The notes: generated by a model not told the origin, from the letters alone. 64,000 bases of DNA from JAURDE01 sp965365285 (GCA_965365285.1 CBDUBC010000001.1:1-64000), one strand, 5' to 3'. Positions 17,911 through 26,293 are shown, counted from the first letter of the stretch. Made by a program: numbers and translations.

Positions 17911-18345
17911 TTAGGGAGTGAGAGGTACCTTAGAATCAATGTAGGTCTTCACGTTGACCACATCTGCCACTTTCCAAATGCCCTCTTCCTTTCTTAATTC
18001 AGCAATTTTTCGAATTTCAGATTTAGCCTCTTGTTCTGCACCTTTATCTTTTGTGTATTCTAAGGTGTAAGTAATTGAACAATTAGTCTCACTACATTTT
18101 TTTAGATTTACCTGAATTTTATTTATTTTTTGTATACCGGTCTTTTTTACTTTTTCAAACTCTTCTTCTGTAAGTCTTTTATAAAAGTTCAACATATTTC
18201 CTGTGGTATTTTCTTCGTAGAACTCCAGCTCTTGCTCGGCCGAAATACTATAGTTGATAAAGTTTTTGAGAGCTTTTTCGGGACCTGATTCGAAATTGCA
18301 GGAAAATAGAGAAATAAGAAAAAGTAAGAGCGCTATTTTTTTCAT
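17911..18345 (-). CDS. Small lipoprotein, NTF2/DUF4878-like
   Basis: The 144-residue protein starts with a lipoprotein signal peptide ending in the lipobox LFSC (Cys near residue 16). The mature part begins with a helical region (PEKALKNFINYSIS) and continues as alternating strands, the pattern of NTF2-like DUF4878 lipoproteins. Two cysteines (near residues 100-105, CSETNC) could pair. It follows the PilZ gene by 7 bp and is probably co-transcribed with it. Function unknown. Confidence 0.75.
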   Translation of the reverse strand: MKKIALLLFLISLFSCNFESGPEKALKNFINYSISAEQELEFYEENTTGNMLNFYKRLTEEEFEKVKKTGIQKINKIQVNLKKCSETNCSITYTLEYTKDKGAEQEAKSEIRKIAELRKEEGIWKVADVVNVKTYIDSKVPLTP

Positions 18346-18352
18346 TTTTTAC

Positions 18353-19069
18353 CTAAATTAGTCTTGGTTTATAGCCCATATCATTAATAAGCTCATAAAG
18401 TTCATTCCAATTATACTCTTGCTCGACTCTTTTATCTAAAATAAATTTTATACCAATACCCTTGTCGTAATTAGTCATCACCCTGGCCCTTTGATCAAAA
18501 TGAATCCCATTAAATTCCATTTTTATCTCAACGGTGCCTTTTGGTATTTTTGCCCCATCAAGAATATTCATAAAACATCCTTCTTTATCCCAATTGGTGA
18601 TACTAGCGATGCAAAGCCCACCATTTTGATCAACTAATTCGGCAATTAAGTTATAGCCAGATCTTTTTTCAATATCCTGAGGCGTAAAGAATGGATTATA
18701 GATGGCATCTTGAAGCTCATCAGACCAAAAGGTGATAAAGATAAAAGATGCTCCTAGGTAAATAAAATTAAGGATCAAAAGAAGTTTATCTAATGAACCT
18801 ATAAAGATTTGAATTCCCAGAAAAATATTCATGGCAAAAAATAGAGGTAAAACAATCAGAGAGAGCCTTTTTACCCAAAAGACCGTATATAGAGAAAGTA
18901 TAAGCATGAGATTATATGCAGATTGACCTGAGAAGAAATCATATAGACGATCTAGATCAAAGGCGCTTAATCCTTGATAATAAGACTCGGAAACAAAAAC
19001 GAAAAGAGGACCACACAAAAGAAAGGTGCTCAAGTTCTTTGTTAAAACACTTCTTTTAAAATGCTTCAT
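18353..19069 (-). CDS. Membrane protein with C-terminal PilZ-like domain
   Basis: The 238-residue protein has about four membrane helices in residues 10-120 and a soluble C-terminal domain (about 130-238) resembling PilZ (cyclic di-GMP receptor) domains: a basic start (KRSGYNLIAEL), the turn region ITNWDKEGCFM in place of the (D/N)xSxxG motif, and a closing strand GIGIKFIL. The RxxxR motif appears incomplete, so ligand binding is uncertain. It heads an operon with a small lipoprotein. The divergent ferredoxin starts 65 bp away. Confidence 0.7.
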   Translation of the reverse strand: MKHFKRSVLTKNLSTFLLCGPLFVFVSESYYQGLSAFDLDRLYDFFSGQSAYNLMLILSLYTVFWVKRLSLIVLPLFFAMNIFLGIQIFIGSLDKLLLILNFIYLGASFIFITFWSDELQDAIYNPFFTPQDIEKRSGYNLIAELVDQNGGLCIASITNWDKEGCFMNILDGAKIPKGTVEIKMEFNGIHFDQRARVMTNYDKGIGIKFILDKRVEQEYNWNELYELINDMGYKPRLI

Positions 19070-19122
19070 GAGTTTTCCAGTGAAAAAATTTACTCTTATT
19101 AGGTTTAACTCTGTTCTTATCC

Positions 19123-19128
19123 TATAAT
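19123..19128 (+). promoter_or_regulatory. -10 box positioned for a leaderless ferredoxin mRNA
   Basis: A perfect TATAAT ends 6 nt before the ATG at 19135. Transcription starting at the usual distance would begin on the start codon. No Shine-Dalgarno-like sequence lies upstream. The -35 region (TTAGGT) is weak. Confidence 0.5.
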
Positions 19129-19134
19129 TAGCAT

Positions 19135-19335
19135 ATGCTACCTTATTTGGTTATAACAGATATTTGCACCGCTTGTGATAACTGCAGAGTTATTTGCCCT
19201 GAAAATGCCATCATACAATCGGAAACAACTTATACTATTGAGACCTTTGCTTGTACACTTTGCAATGCATGCGTAGAGTTATGTCCCGAGGATTGCATAA
19301 AACTCACCGAGTCACCTCAGAAGCTTACTTCTTGA
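19135..19335 (+). CDS. Small 2x[4Fe-4S] ferredoxin
   Basis: The 66-residue protein consists almost entirely of two cluster motifs, CTACDNCRVICP and CTLCNACVELCP, the layout of clostridial-type bacterial ferredoxins. It is a cytoplasmic low-potential electron carrier. There is no Shine-Dalgarno sequence, and a perfect -10 box directly precedes it. The last 19 bp overlap the end of the converging MurU-like gene. Confidence 0.92.
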   Translation: MLPYLVITDICTACDNCRVICPENAIIQSETTYTIETFACTLCNACVELCPEDCIKLTESPQKLTS

Positions 19336-20213
19336 TATATATCTTGATAATAAAGACCTGGTCCTTGATCATTAAAGGGAGAATCATCCATTCTTATGAT
19401 TGGTCGTGATTTCACCTGAACGGAACTTCCAAGGTTAACCACCCCTGACATGGAAGAATTGTAGCAATCATTGTTTTTTTTCTGCTCGTTGAAGACCCCC
19501 ACTTTTTGAATAAATTCTGTAAAAGGATCTTTTTCATTGAGACAACGGAAGCAATTATTAAAATAAAGCTCAGTTGTTCCAAAGTCCCAATAAGTTTGTT
19601 CGACAGGATGTAGTACTGAAATTGTTTCTTTAGAGTAATTTACAACGCTTTCAAAAAACTTGGATACTCCCTCCCAATAAGGAATTTTTTCTAAATTTAA
19701 AAAACCAAGACCTGAAAATGTTTGGTATGCCTCGTTGGAGGCATGATCTTTAATATCCAAAAGTTTTTGATCTTTTAAAATAAACTCTCTGTAATGATCT
19801 GTTCCTTTTGCGTCCATAGAAAAAAGAACCGCTGGGTGAAAATCTAAAAGTTGAAGCCCTTCATCCCATAGACTTTGTTCAAAAAAATAAAACTGATCTC
19901 CGGCGAGGTAGAGAACCTTTTTTACATCGCTATTTTTTTTGAGATTATGGATAGCTCCCCCACTATCAAGAATAGGATCCTCATGAAGAATTTTCACATA
20001 AGGATATTTTTTAAGATGAGCTTGAATTAGATCGTGCTTATGATGGGTATTAATGTAAATTTTATTAATACCTTTAGAGAGGCAAAATTCAATCTGTAGA
20101 TCAATGATTTTTTTTTCAAAAATAGGCCATAAAGGCTTAGGAAGAAGTTTTCCAATCTCTCCCATTCGAGTACCAAAGCCTGCACTTAAAATAATAGCCG
20201 CATCAAGCTTCAA
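19317..20213 (-). CDS. murU: MurU-like sugar-1-phosphate nucleotidyltransferase
   Basis: The N terminus IILSAGFGTRMG, then LPKPL, is the nucleotide-binding signature of NDP-sugar pyrophosphorylases. The gene overlaps the AmgK-like kinase gene by 11 bp. That pairing is characteristic of the AmgK-MurU cell-wall recycling route, in which MurNAc is phosphorylated at C1 and turned into UDP-MurNAc, bypassing de novo synthesis. At 298 residues it is longer than the ~223-residue Pseudomonas MurU, with a C-terminal extension of unknown role. The start is a TTG with AGGAG 10 nt upstream. Substrate assignment rests on the neighbour; another NDP-sugar is possible. Confidence 0.75.
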   Translation of the reverse strand: MKLDAAIILSAGFGTRMGEIGKLLPKPLWPIFEKKIIDLQIEFCLSKGINKIYINTHHKHDLIQAHLKKYPYVKILHEDPILDSGGAIHNLKKNSDVKKVLYLAGDQFYFFEQSLWDEGLQLLDFHPAVLFSMDAKGTDHYREFILKDQKLLDIKDHASNEAYQTFSGLGFLNLEKIPYWEGVSKFFESVVNYSKETISVLHPVEQTYWDFGTTELYFNNCFRCLNEKDPFTEFIQKVGVFNEQKKNNDCYNSSMSGVVNLGSSVQVKSRPIIRMDDSPFNDQGPGLYYQDIYQEVSF

Positions 20214-21156
20214 GGCTAAGTTCTCCTACTAGTTCATTAAGCTCTATGAGTTCTGGATTCCTAGAAACGATTTCTTTTAAATTAGTTAGGGCGTAAGGAA
20301 TGTACTGTAAGTAATCTTCATTTCTTCGAAGAAACTTCATCATGGTAAAAGTTCCAAGGGCCTTAAGGATTCTTTGAATGGCCATAAGATCATAATTCTT
20401 TTTAAAAGTATTGAAATCTTCTTTTTGATTACTTTCTTTATAATAGTACTCGATCATCTCCTCTTTAGTTTTTGATTCATATTTCACATAACAATCTTCA
20501 AGAAGAGAACAAAGGTCATATTGAGGGTAACCTAGTCTAGCATCTTGAAAGTCAATAATGTAAAGCTTGTTCTGATGAACCATTATATTTTTACTATGGT
20601 AGTCTCTGTGAACAAGAACCATTTTAGATGAATCAAGAAGGGCCGGTAAAAATTCTTCAAAGGAATTTCTCCATCTCCCTAAATCCTCAATTTTCATATA
20701 TTGATTGAGAAAGTACTCAGTCGTGAGATCAAGTTCATAGGAGAGCTTTTCTCGGTCGAAAGATAATGTGGCAAAAGAACTTTTGGAATAAGGATTCAAA
20801 TCAATCGAATGAATAGCAATCATATAATCGATAGCCATCTCAAGATCTTCTTTTTTTACACCCTTGTGAAAAAGGCTTTGGTCTCCTAAATCTTGTTGGA
20901 TAAGGATTCCTTTTTCAAGATCTGAGCTAATAAGAAGAGGAACTGGGATTTGATTTTGATATAAAACCTTTTGTAGCTCCATAAAGTTTTGATGAGTTGG
21001 AGTCACTTCGTTGGGATCTCCCCAGCAAGCCACTAATGAGCTCTTTCCCTTTTGAATACGATAATATTTTCTAGATGAAGCATCTCCTGCTAGAGGTATA
21101 ATTTTACCGTCATCTCCTAAATTTAAATGTTCTTTTATTATCATTACTTTATCCAT
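20203..21156 (-). CDS. amgK: AmgK-like MurNAc/GlcNAc kinase (aminoglycoside phosphotransferase fold)
   Basis: The 317-residue protein has the APH fold: a catalytic loop VHRDYHSKNIM with the catalytic Asp and the metal-binding IIDFQDAR. The N-terminal motif GDASSRKYYRI is typical of AmgK-type phosphotransferases. AmgK phosphorylates the anomeric position of MurNAc and GlcNAc. The ATG at 21156 is preferred, with AGAAGG 8 nt upstream, over an in-frame TTG at 21162. It starts 2 bp after the stop of the pseudo-M48 lipoprotein gene and overlaps the MurU-like gene. Confidence 0.8.
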   Translation of the reverse strand: MDKVMIIKEHLNLGDDGKIIPLAGDASSRKYYRIQKGKSSLVACWGDPNEVTPTHQNFMELQKVLYQNQIPVPLLISSDLEKGILIQQDLGDQSLFHKGVKKEDLEMAIDYMIAIHSIDLNPYSKSSFATLSFDREKLSYELDLTTEYFLNQYMKIEDLGRWRNSFEEFLPALLDSSKMVLVHRDYHSKNIMVHQNKLYIIDFQDARLGYPQYDLCSLLEDCYVKYESKTKEEMIEYYYKESNQKEDFNTFKKNYDLMAIQRILKALGTFTMMKFLRRNEDYLQYIPYALTNLKEIVSRNPELIELNELVGELSLEA

Positions 21157-21158
21157 TT

Positions 21159-21935
21159 TCAATGCCTTCTGATGAAGGAGAGCAGTTGATAGAATTCTTT
21201 ACTTGCACGAATATTATCTTCATCAAGAGATTGTTTTTGAAGCCCCTCTTTTACAAGAAAGTTTTTAAAAAGATACTCTTCTCGAGTCTGATCTCGACTT
21301 CCCCCAAGATTAGGATTAAAGTCGAGCGCATTTTTATTCTGAATTTGAATCCAATTTAAAATAGCATAAGGGTCTGCCCCGGTTCTTCTTAAGACATAAA
21401 AATTCCACTTATTAAGATTATACTTCACCTCAGGTGGAATTTTAAGAATACCAAGCATTTGGTCTGTTGTGAGAAAACCTTTAGGAATTAGTAAAACCTT
21501 TTCATAGATACCTTTTACTGAGCGTAACGTTTCGCTACCCAAAATCACAAAAAGGAGCTGCTCATTTTTAACATATTTTTTAAGAAGACCTAGGCTTAAA
21601 AAAAATTGAGACTTGGGAAGAGAAAAGTAAAATGGACGATCACTCTTTATAATATGAAACTTTGGTGAGACATCCGTCTTGAGAATTTGTTCATTATTAG
21701 AGAGAACTTTTTTATAGATTTCCTCTAGATAGCGATGGTGCTTTTGAGGAAGTTCAATAGTTTTTACACGACTCGTCGAGAGGTAAACAGGACCTAAAGA
21801 GCTCAGGTGATCAAGAAAATCACTGTTTTCAAAAGCCTTATACTTCTTAAGCTCCTGACTAAAAGGAAGATCCTTTTTTGGCCAAGGCAAATGAGAGCAT
21901 GAGACAAAAATTAAAATAACCCAAAACCTGATCAT
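21159..21935 (-). CDS. Lipoprotein with M48-like but HExxH-less domain
   Basis: The 258-residue protein begins with a short hydrophobic segment and a lipobox-like FVSC (about residue 13). Its middle (FYFSLPKSQFFLSLGLL, then NEQLLFVILGSETLR, about 115-150) follows the usual M48 pattern of strand, GLL and helix. In active enzymes the helix carries HExxH; here it reads GSETLR, so zinc binding and catalysis look lost. It sits between a LysM lipoprotein gene and the AmgK/MurU pair, which suggests an envelope role linked to peptidoglycan. The family call is by pattern; no clear ribosome binding site is seen. Confidence 0.6.
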   Translation of the reverse strand: MIRFWVILIFVSCSHLPWPKKDLPFSQELKKYKAFENSDFLDHLSSLGPVYLSTSRVKTIELPQKHHRYLEEIYKKVLSNNEQILKTDVSPKFHIIKSDRPFYFSLPKSQFFLSLGLLKKYVKNEQLLFVILGSETLRSVKGIYEKVLLIPKGFLTTDQMLGILKIPPEVKYNLNKWNFYVLRRTGADPYAILNWIQIQNKNALDFNPNLGGSRDQTREEYLFKNFLVKEGLQKQSLDEDNIRASKEFYQLLSFIRRH

Positions 21936-21977
21936 ATCAAGCTTTAGGTTAGTTTAATTTATAGAAAAATCCCAGAT

Positions 21978-22565
21978 TTACTTTTGGCTAGCAACTTGCT
22001 CAAGAGGAATATAATGAAGAGTGAATCCTGCAAAGATGAGGTTTGGATCAATAATCATTGGTTTATTATTTTCCCAAATATCTTTCCACTTCTTTGGAGT
22101 TCCATATTTTTCATTAGAAATGGTTCCTAATGTTTCACCTTGTCTAATAAGATGAGGAATTCCTTTAGGGGTCCACTCAAATTTCTCTGCTGGAGCAATA
22201 TAGCTTAAAACTGTTCCTGCTTTTAGTCCCTTTGGATTAATCGATGGGTTTTGATTAGCAATCTCTCTCCATCTCCTATAGTCACCATAAAGCTTAAAGG
22301 AAACGAGCATTAAAGTATCTCCCTCTTGGACTGTATAAGTAGCGACCTCACCCATAACTTCTGGAGAAACCTCTTCCATTTGATTATTATCTTGAACCAT
22401 TTCAATTGGTTTTTCTTCTTCAAGAATATCGTCAATGACTACTTCCTCTTTTGGAGCTTCTTCCATAGATGGAGTTGGAGAATCTTGATCATTAATTTTC
22501 TTTGCTGAACAAGACACAAGGATAAATGATAAAATCGAAACTATTAGAAAATTAATTAATTTCAT
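21978..22565 (-). CDS. Lipoprotein with two LysM domains
   Basis: The 195-residue protein starts at the ATG at 22565, preceded by AAAGGAG; an upstream in-frame extension to 22670 would overlap the divergent gene and bury the signal peptide. It has a lipobox (LVSC, about residue 19), an acidic Glu-rich linker (about 25-75) and two LysM modules, TYTVQEGDTLMLVS (about 78) and HLIRQGETLGTIS (about 140). LysM binds the glycan strands of peptidoglycan. It is first in a minus-strand operon with the pseudo-M48, AmgK-like and MurU-like genes. Confidence 0.9.
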   Translation of the reverse strand: MKLINFLIVSILSFILVSCSAKKINDQDSPTPSMEEAPKEEVVIDDILEEEKPIEMVQDNNQMEEVSPEVMGEVATYTVQEGDTLMLVSFKLYGDYRRWREIANQNPSINPKGLKAGTVLSYIAPAEKFEWTPKGIPHLIRQGETLGTISNEKYGTPKKWKDIWENNKPMIIDPNLIFAGFTLHYIPLEQVASQK

Positions 22566-22661
22566 GCAGGACTCCTTTTGTATTCCATTTCTTTTCGTCT
22601 CTCCTAATAGGAACTTTATTTTTAATGGAAGAATTTGCCGATTCAGTGGTATACCTATGAT

Positions 22662-23660
22662 ATGAAGCATTTATTCTTAGTTTTATTGTTGAGTGTTTTA
22701 GTTTTACCTGTCTCTTTTGCTCAGTCACTCGTAGAAGAGCTAAGAGAAGAAGAGAGCGCTATTGATATAGAAGCTCCACCTCTAGTTGATGAAAGAGTTG
22801 TTAAAACTTCTAAAGATCGAAAAATCTTTATCCTCAGTAATGAGAATAACGGTTACGGCCAAGGGGATTTCGTAACTCTTCTTGTTGATAAGAAGCTTGT
22901 GAGTAGGGCCCTTGTTGCCAAAGTTAAAGGCAACGTATCTGGGATCAAGATTATTAAGATTTATAATTTAGATCTTTGGAAAGAACTTCGTGAGAAAAGA
23001 GAAGTTCAAGTCCTTAGGGGAGATGATAGTTACTTCATCAATCTTGAAAAGAGAAAGTCTCGTACACCTGAACAGGATATTGAGGATAGCCTTACCATTA
23101 AAGACAGTGATGACCTTTTTGATACAACTTCTTTAGACGATGAAATCTCTGAGGATGAAGAGAAACTCCGAATAATAAAACCTGATAATCTGGTTGGCGT
23201 TGGTTACGGTCAAATTGAAGGGGTTGATGAAAATGGTGGAAGCCAAGGATATAGTCAGCTTAATTTTATTTGGGCCTATCAAATTTCCAATAATCTCTTT
23301 TTTGAAGGTATTTATGGTCAAAATGTAATTAATGACTTTCCATCCGCAGGGCTTGATACAGAAATGAATAATTTCACCTTTAGGGCCAAGTACGCCTTCA
23401 AATCTTTTGCGAGTATGATCCTCATGCCTTACGCAGGATACCAAATGATTTCCGTTGACAGCCCTGGTGCGGGACAACAAGACTCTTCCAACTCTCAGAC
23501 AGAAGACGATCTCAATCGCGAAATCGAACTAATTGAAGATCTTGAAAAAAACTCTATTATTTTTGGCGTCACAATATTAAAAAGACTAGTACCCGGTTGG
23601 TTTGCAAGAGCAGACCTTGGTACGGATATACTCTCAGCAGGGATTAGTGTTGAATTTTAA
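22662..23660 (+). CDS. Exported beta-barrel outer-membrane protein
   Basis: The start is placed at the ATG at 22662, giving a clean signal peptide (MKHLFLVLLLSVLVLPVSFA) and 332 residues. A small SH3-like region (about 45-125) precedes an acidic linker. From about residue 175 the sequence shows amphipathic strands of a small barrel ending in SVEF, a typical C-terminal Phe recognised by the BAM machinery. There is no ribosome binding site before the ATG; TATACC lies 6 nt upstream, so this may also be leaderless, though weakly supported. The next lipoprotein gene overlaps its end. Function unknown. Confidence 0.78.
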   Translation: MKHLFLVLLLSVLVLPVSFAQSLVEELREEESAIDIEAPPLVDERVVKTSKDRKIFILSNENNGYGQGDFVTLLVDKKLVSRALVAKVKGNVSGIKIIKIYNLDLWKELREKREVQVLRGDDSYFINLEKRKSRTPEQDIEDSLTIKDSDDLFDTTSLDDEISEDEEKLRIIKPDNLVGVGYGQIEGVDENGGSQGYSQLNFIWAYQISNNLFFEGIYGQNVINDFPSAGLDTEMNNFTFRAKYAFKSFASMILMPYAGYQMISVDSPGAGQQDSSNSQTEDDLNREIELIEDLEKNSIIFGVTILKRLVPGWFARADLGTDILSAGISVEF

Positions 23661-23805
23661 ATTGCTCCTCCTTTTCTTTATTTTAAGTGCATGTGGTGTG
23701 AAGTCACCACCTATCGCCCCTGCAGGCTCAGAGCTTCCAAGCTATATAGACCCCTTCCTAGATGATACGAACTGGGAAATGCCAAAAAATAAGGACAAAA
23801 AATAA
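23650..23805 (+). CDS. Very small lipoprotein
   Basis: A TTG at 23650 with AGGGA 6 nt upstream gives a 51-residue protein with a hydrophobic signal and lipobox LSAC (Cys near residue 14). The short proline-rich mature part begins CGVKSPPIAPAG. This resembles YifL/LptM-type mini-lipoproteins (CGxKxPL...P). LptM-like proteins assist LptD maturation in E. coli; whether that holds here is unknown. It overlaps the preceding gene by 11 bp, and folK starts immediately after its stop. Confidence 0.7.
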   Translation: MNFKLLLLFFILSACGVKSPPIAPAGSELPSYIDPFLDDTNWEMPKNKDKK

Positions 23806-24225
23806 GTGGAACTTATTCTCGCTTTAGGCTCAAATATTGGCGATCGTACACAGAACCTTTGTACGGCCAAAACTTTTCTTCAAAAGCATTTCACTCTTGT
23901 GAAAGAGAGTAAGGTTGTCCAATCGGAGCCCGTTGATTATTTAGATCAGCCAAAATTTCTAAATCAAGTGATTCAGTGGGAAACTCAAATTGAAGATCCA
24001 AAAGAAATTTTAAGCATTACTCAAAGTATCGAAAAACAAATGGGTAGACAAAAACTTATACCCAAGGGCCCACGTAATATTGATATCGATATTATTTTTT
24101 TGGGGAAGCAAAAAGTTTCTTCTCCTGAACTTACGATTCCTCACCCTGAGTGGAATAAAAGAGAGTTCGTTAGAACTCCGCTCCAAGAGCTTCCTTACGC
24201 CCAAAAATCTTCTTTTTTAGCATAG
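23806..24225 (+). CDS. folK: 2-amino-4-hydroxy-6-hydroxymethyldihydropteridine pyrophosphokinase
   Basis: HPPK transfers pyrophosphate from ATP to 6-hydroxymethyl-dihydropterin in folate synthesis. The 139-residue protein has LALGSNIGDR at the N terminus, the FLNQV block, and the signature GPRNIDIDIIF with the two metal-binding aspartates, followed by IPHPEW. The start is a GTG directly after the stop of the small lipoprotein gene, with AAGGA 10 nt upstream. Slightly short for the family (about 150-160) but complete. Confidence 0.95.
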   Translation: MELILALGSNIGDRTQNLCTAKTFLQKHFTLVKESKVVQSEPVDYLDQPKFLNQVIQWETQIEDPKEILSITQSIEKQMGRQKLIPKGPRNIDIDIIFLGKQKVSSPELTIPHPEWNKREFVRTPLQELPYAQKSSFLA

Positions 24226-24277
24226 CAGAATAATGCTATTGTTGCCTTTAGGTACCAATTGTAATGGTGCATAATGG

Positions 24278-24307
24278 TTTGACTCATTTAGGTCAAAACT
24301 ATAGGAT
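24278..24307 (+). promoter_or_regulatory. Promoter with inverted-repeat operator for the acyl-CoA dehydrogenase/ETF operon
   Basis: TTGACT (24279-24284) and TAGGAT (24302-24307) are 17 bp apart, 27 nt before the ATG of the acyl-CoA dehydrogenase gene. TTTGAC (24278-24283) and GTCAAA (24292-24297) form a 6-bp inverted repeat with an 8-nt gap covering the -35 element. A repressor bound there would block transcription. Confidence 0.5.
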
Positions 24308-24334
24308 TCTTTAGTCTCACACTCAGGAAATACC

Positions 24335-25480
24335 ATGCTTAATTTTGAACCGTCTCAAGAACAAATTGAAATTCAAACCGAAGCAATGAAATTTGCACGA
24401 AATGAAATGATTCCAAAAGCTTCGGAATTTGATGAAAAAGCAGAGATGCCTTTTGATATTTTCAAAAAGGCTTGGGAACTTGGTTTTTATAATACCTGTA
24501 TTCCAGAAGAATTTGGGGGAAGTGGTTTAACTACTTTAGACTCTGTGATGATATCAGAAGCCTTTGCCTATGGTTGTATGGGAATGAATACCTCTATCAT
24601 GGCGAACGATCTTGCACTTTTACCTATAGCAATAGGCGGTAACAAAGAGCAAAAAGAAAAATATCTCAGACCTTTTACAGAAGAATTCAAAGTTGCTTCT
24701 TTTTGCCTTACAGAACCAGAATCTGGTTCAGATGCTGCAAGTATTAAAACAACTCTTAAGGAAAATGGTGATCACTATCTCCTCAATGGAAATAAGATGT
24801 GGATCACAAATGCAGGTTTTGCTGACCTTTACGTGATCTATGCGACGGTAGATCCTACCCTCGCCCATAAAGGAATAACCGCATGTGTAGTTGAAAAGGG
24901 AACTGAAGGAATCGAAGTTGGTGCCCCAGAAAAGAAAATGGGACATCGATGTAGTGATACTAGAACACTTACTTTTAATAATGTGAAAGTTCCCAAGGAA
25001 AATATTCTAGGCGGAGTTGGAGAAGGTTGGAAACTGGCCATGAAAACTCTTGATCACTCTAGGCCACTCGTTGCCTCATCTGCCGTTGGTGGTGCTCAAG
25101 CAGCATTTGATTATGCTTTAAAATATGCCAATGAAAGAAAGCAATTTGGAAAAGAGTTGGCCAAGCAACAGGCGATTCAGTTCATACTTGCAGATATGGC
25201 CATTAAAATTGAAAATGCAAGAAACCTTGTCTACAAAGCTGCTTGGATGCTGGATCAAGGTAAAAAGAACACTAAAATTGCTTCATTTGCCAAGGCTTAT
25301 GCCGCTGATATTTGCATGGAAGTGACAACTGATGCCGTTCAAATTTACGGTGGCTATGGATATAGCAAAGAATATCCTGTTGAAAAAATAATGAGAGATG
25401 CGAAATTAATACAAATTTATGAGGGGACTTCCCAAATTCAAAGGCTCGTTATAGCTCGCGAATTGAATTCCTCAATTTAA
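24335..25480 (+). CDS. Acyl-CoA dehydrogenase
   Basis: The 381-residue flavoenzyme catalyses the first oxidation of beta-oxidation or branched-chain degradation and passes electrons to ETF, encoded by the next two genes. Family blocks are visible: FCLTEPESGSDAAS and KMWITNAG for FAD/substrate binding, RKQFGKELAKQQ, QIYGGYGY, and near the C terminus IYEGTSQIQ with the catalytic Glu typical of short/medium-chain enzymes. AGGA lies before the ATG. Chain-length specificity cannot be read from the sequence. A candidate repressor site covers the promoter. Confidence 0.95.
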   Translation: MLNFEPSQEQIEIQTEAMKFARNEMIPKASEFDEKAEMPFDIFKKAWELGFYNTCIPEEFGGSGLTTLDSVMISEAFAYGCMGMNTSIMANDLALLPIAIGGNKEQKEKYLRPFTEEFKVASFCLTEPESGSDAASIKTTLKENGDHYLLNGNKMWITNAGFADLYVIYATVDPTLAHKGITACVVEKGTEGIEVGAPEKKMGHRCSDTRTLTFNNVKVPKENILGGVGEGWKLAMKTLDHSRPLVASSAVGGAQAAFDYALKYANERKQFGKELAKQQAIQFILADMAIKIENARNLVYKAAWMLDQGKKNTKIASFAKAYAADICMEVTTDAVQIYGGYGYSKEYPVEKIMRDAKLIQIYEGTSQIQRLVIARELNSSI

Positions 25481-25492
25481 AAGGAGAAGTAA

Positions 25493-26281
25493 ATGAAAAT
25501 CTTCGTATGTGTGAAACAAGTTCCGGATACGGAAACGAAAGTCACACCAAACAGTGATGGAACGTTTATTGAAACTAGTTCTATTAAATGGATCATGAAT
25601 CCGTATGATGAATTTGCGGTAGAGCAAGCTCTACTTATTAAAGCTGCTAATGCAGGGTCAACTGTAACCGTTGTTCGAGTTGGTGGGGTTAAAGATACTG
25701 AGGCCCTAAGAACAGCTCTCGCCATGGGTGCTGATGATTCTATTTTAGTAGAAGCTGAAGACAACCTTGACAGCTATATGATCGCAAAAGCACTCAAAGG
25801 TGCTATTGATAAAACTGGAAATGCTCCAGACCTCGTTCTTTGCGGTAAGCAGGCCATCGATGATGACTGTAGCCAAGTTCCTCAACTTCTTGGACAAATG
25901 ATGAATCTTCCCTCTGTATCCGTTGTTGTTGGTTTTGAGCAAAACGGGGACACTCTCACCCTTAAAAGAGAGATCGAAGGTGGAGCGACTGAAGTTTATG
26001 AGGTAAACAAGCCTTGTGTTGTTGCTTGTAATAAAGGTCTTAACACTCCAAGATATGCATCTCTACCTGGGATTATGAAAGCAAAAAGAAAGCCACTTGA
26101 GAAATATTCTCTAGCGGATGTTGGTGTAACAACAGAAGATCAAAGACTTAAATATTCAGAATTTAAACTTCCTGAAGAAAAACCTCCTGGGAAGAAATTT
26201 GATGCTATGGAAGAAGATAACCAAGCCTCCGTAGTTAAAGAAGTTGTTGGTCTATTAAGAACTGAAGCAAAAGTAATTTAA
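25493..26281 (+). CDS. etfB: Electron transfer flavoprotein beta subunit
   Basis: The 262-residue protein begins with the conserved KIFVCVKQVPDTE and contains MNPYDEFAVEQAL and the nucleotide-binding GKQAIDDDCSQVP motif of EtfB, which holds AMP. It pairs with EtfA to carry electrons from acyl-CoA dehydrogenases to the quinone pool. GGAGAA precedes the ATG, 12 bp after the acyl-CoA dehydrogenase stop. Confidence 0.97.
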   Translation: MKIFVCVKQVPDTETKVTPNSDGTFIETSSIKWIMNPYDEFAVEQALLIKAANAGSTVTVVRVGGVKDTEALRTALAMGADDSILVEAEDNLDSYMIAKALKGAIDKTGNAPDLVLCGKQAIDDDCSQVPQLLGQMMNLPSVSVVVGFEQNGDTLTLKREIEGGATEVYEVNKPCVVACNKGLNTPRYASLPGIMKAKRKPLEKYSLADVGVTTEDQRLKYSEFKLPEEKPPGKKFDAMEEDNQASVVKEVVGLLRTEAKVI

Positions 26282-26293
26282 AAGGAATAAACA

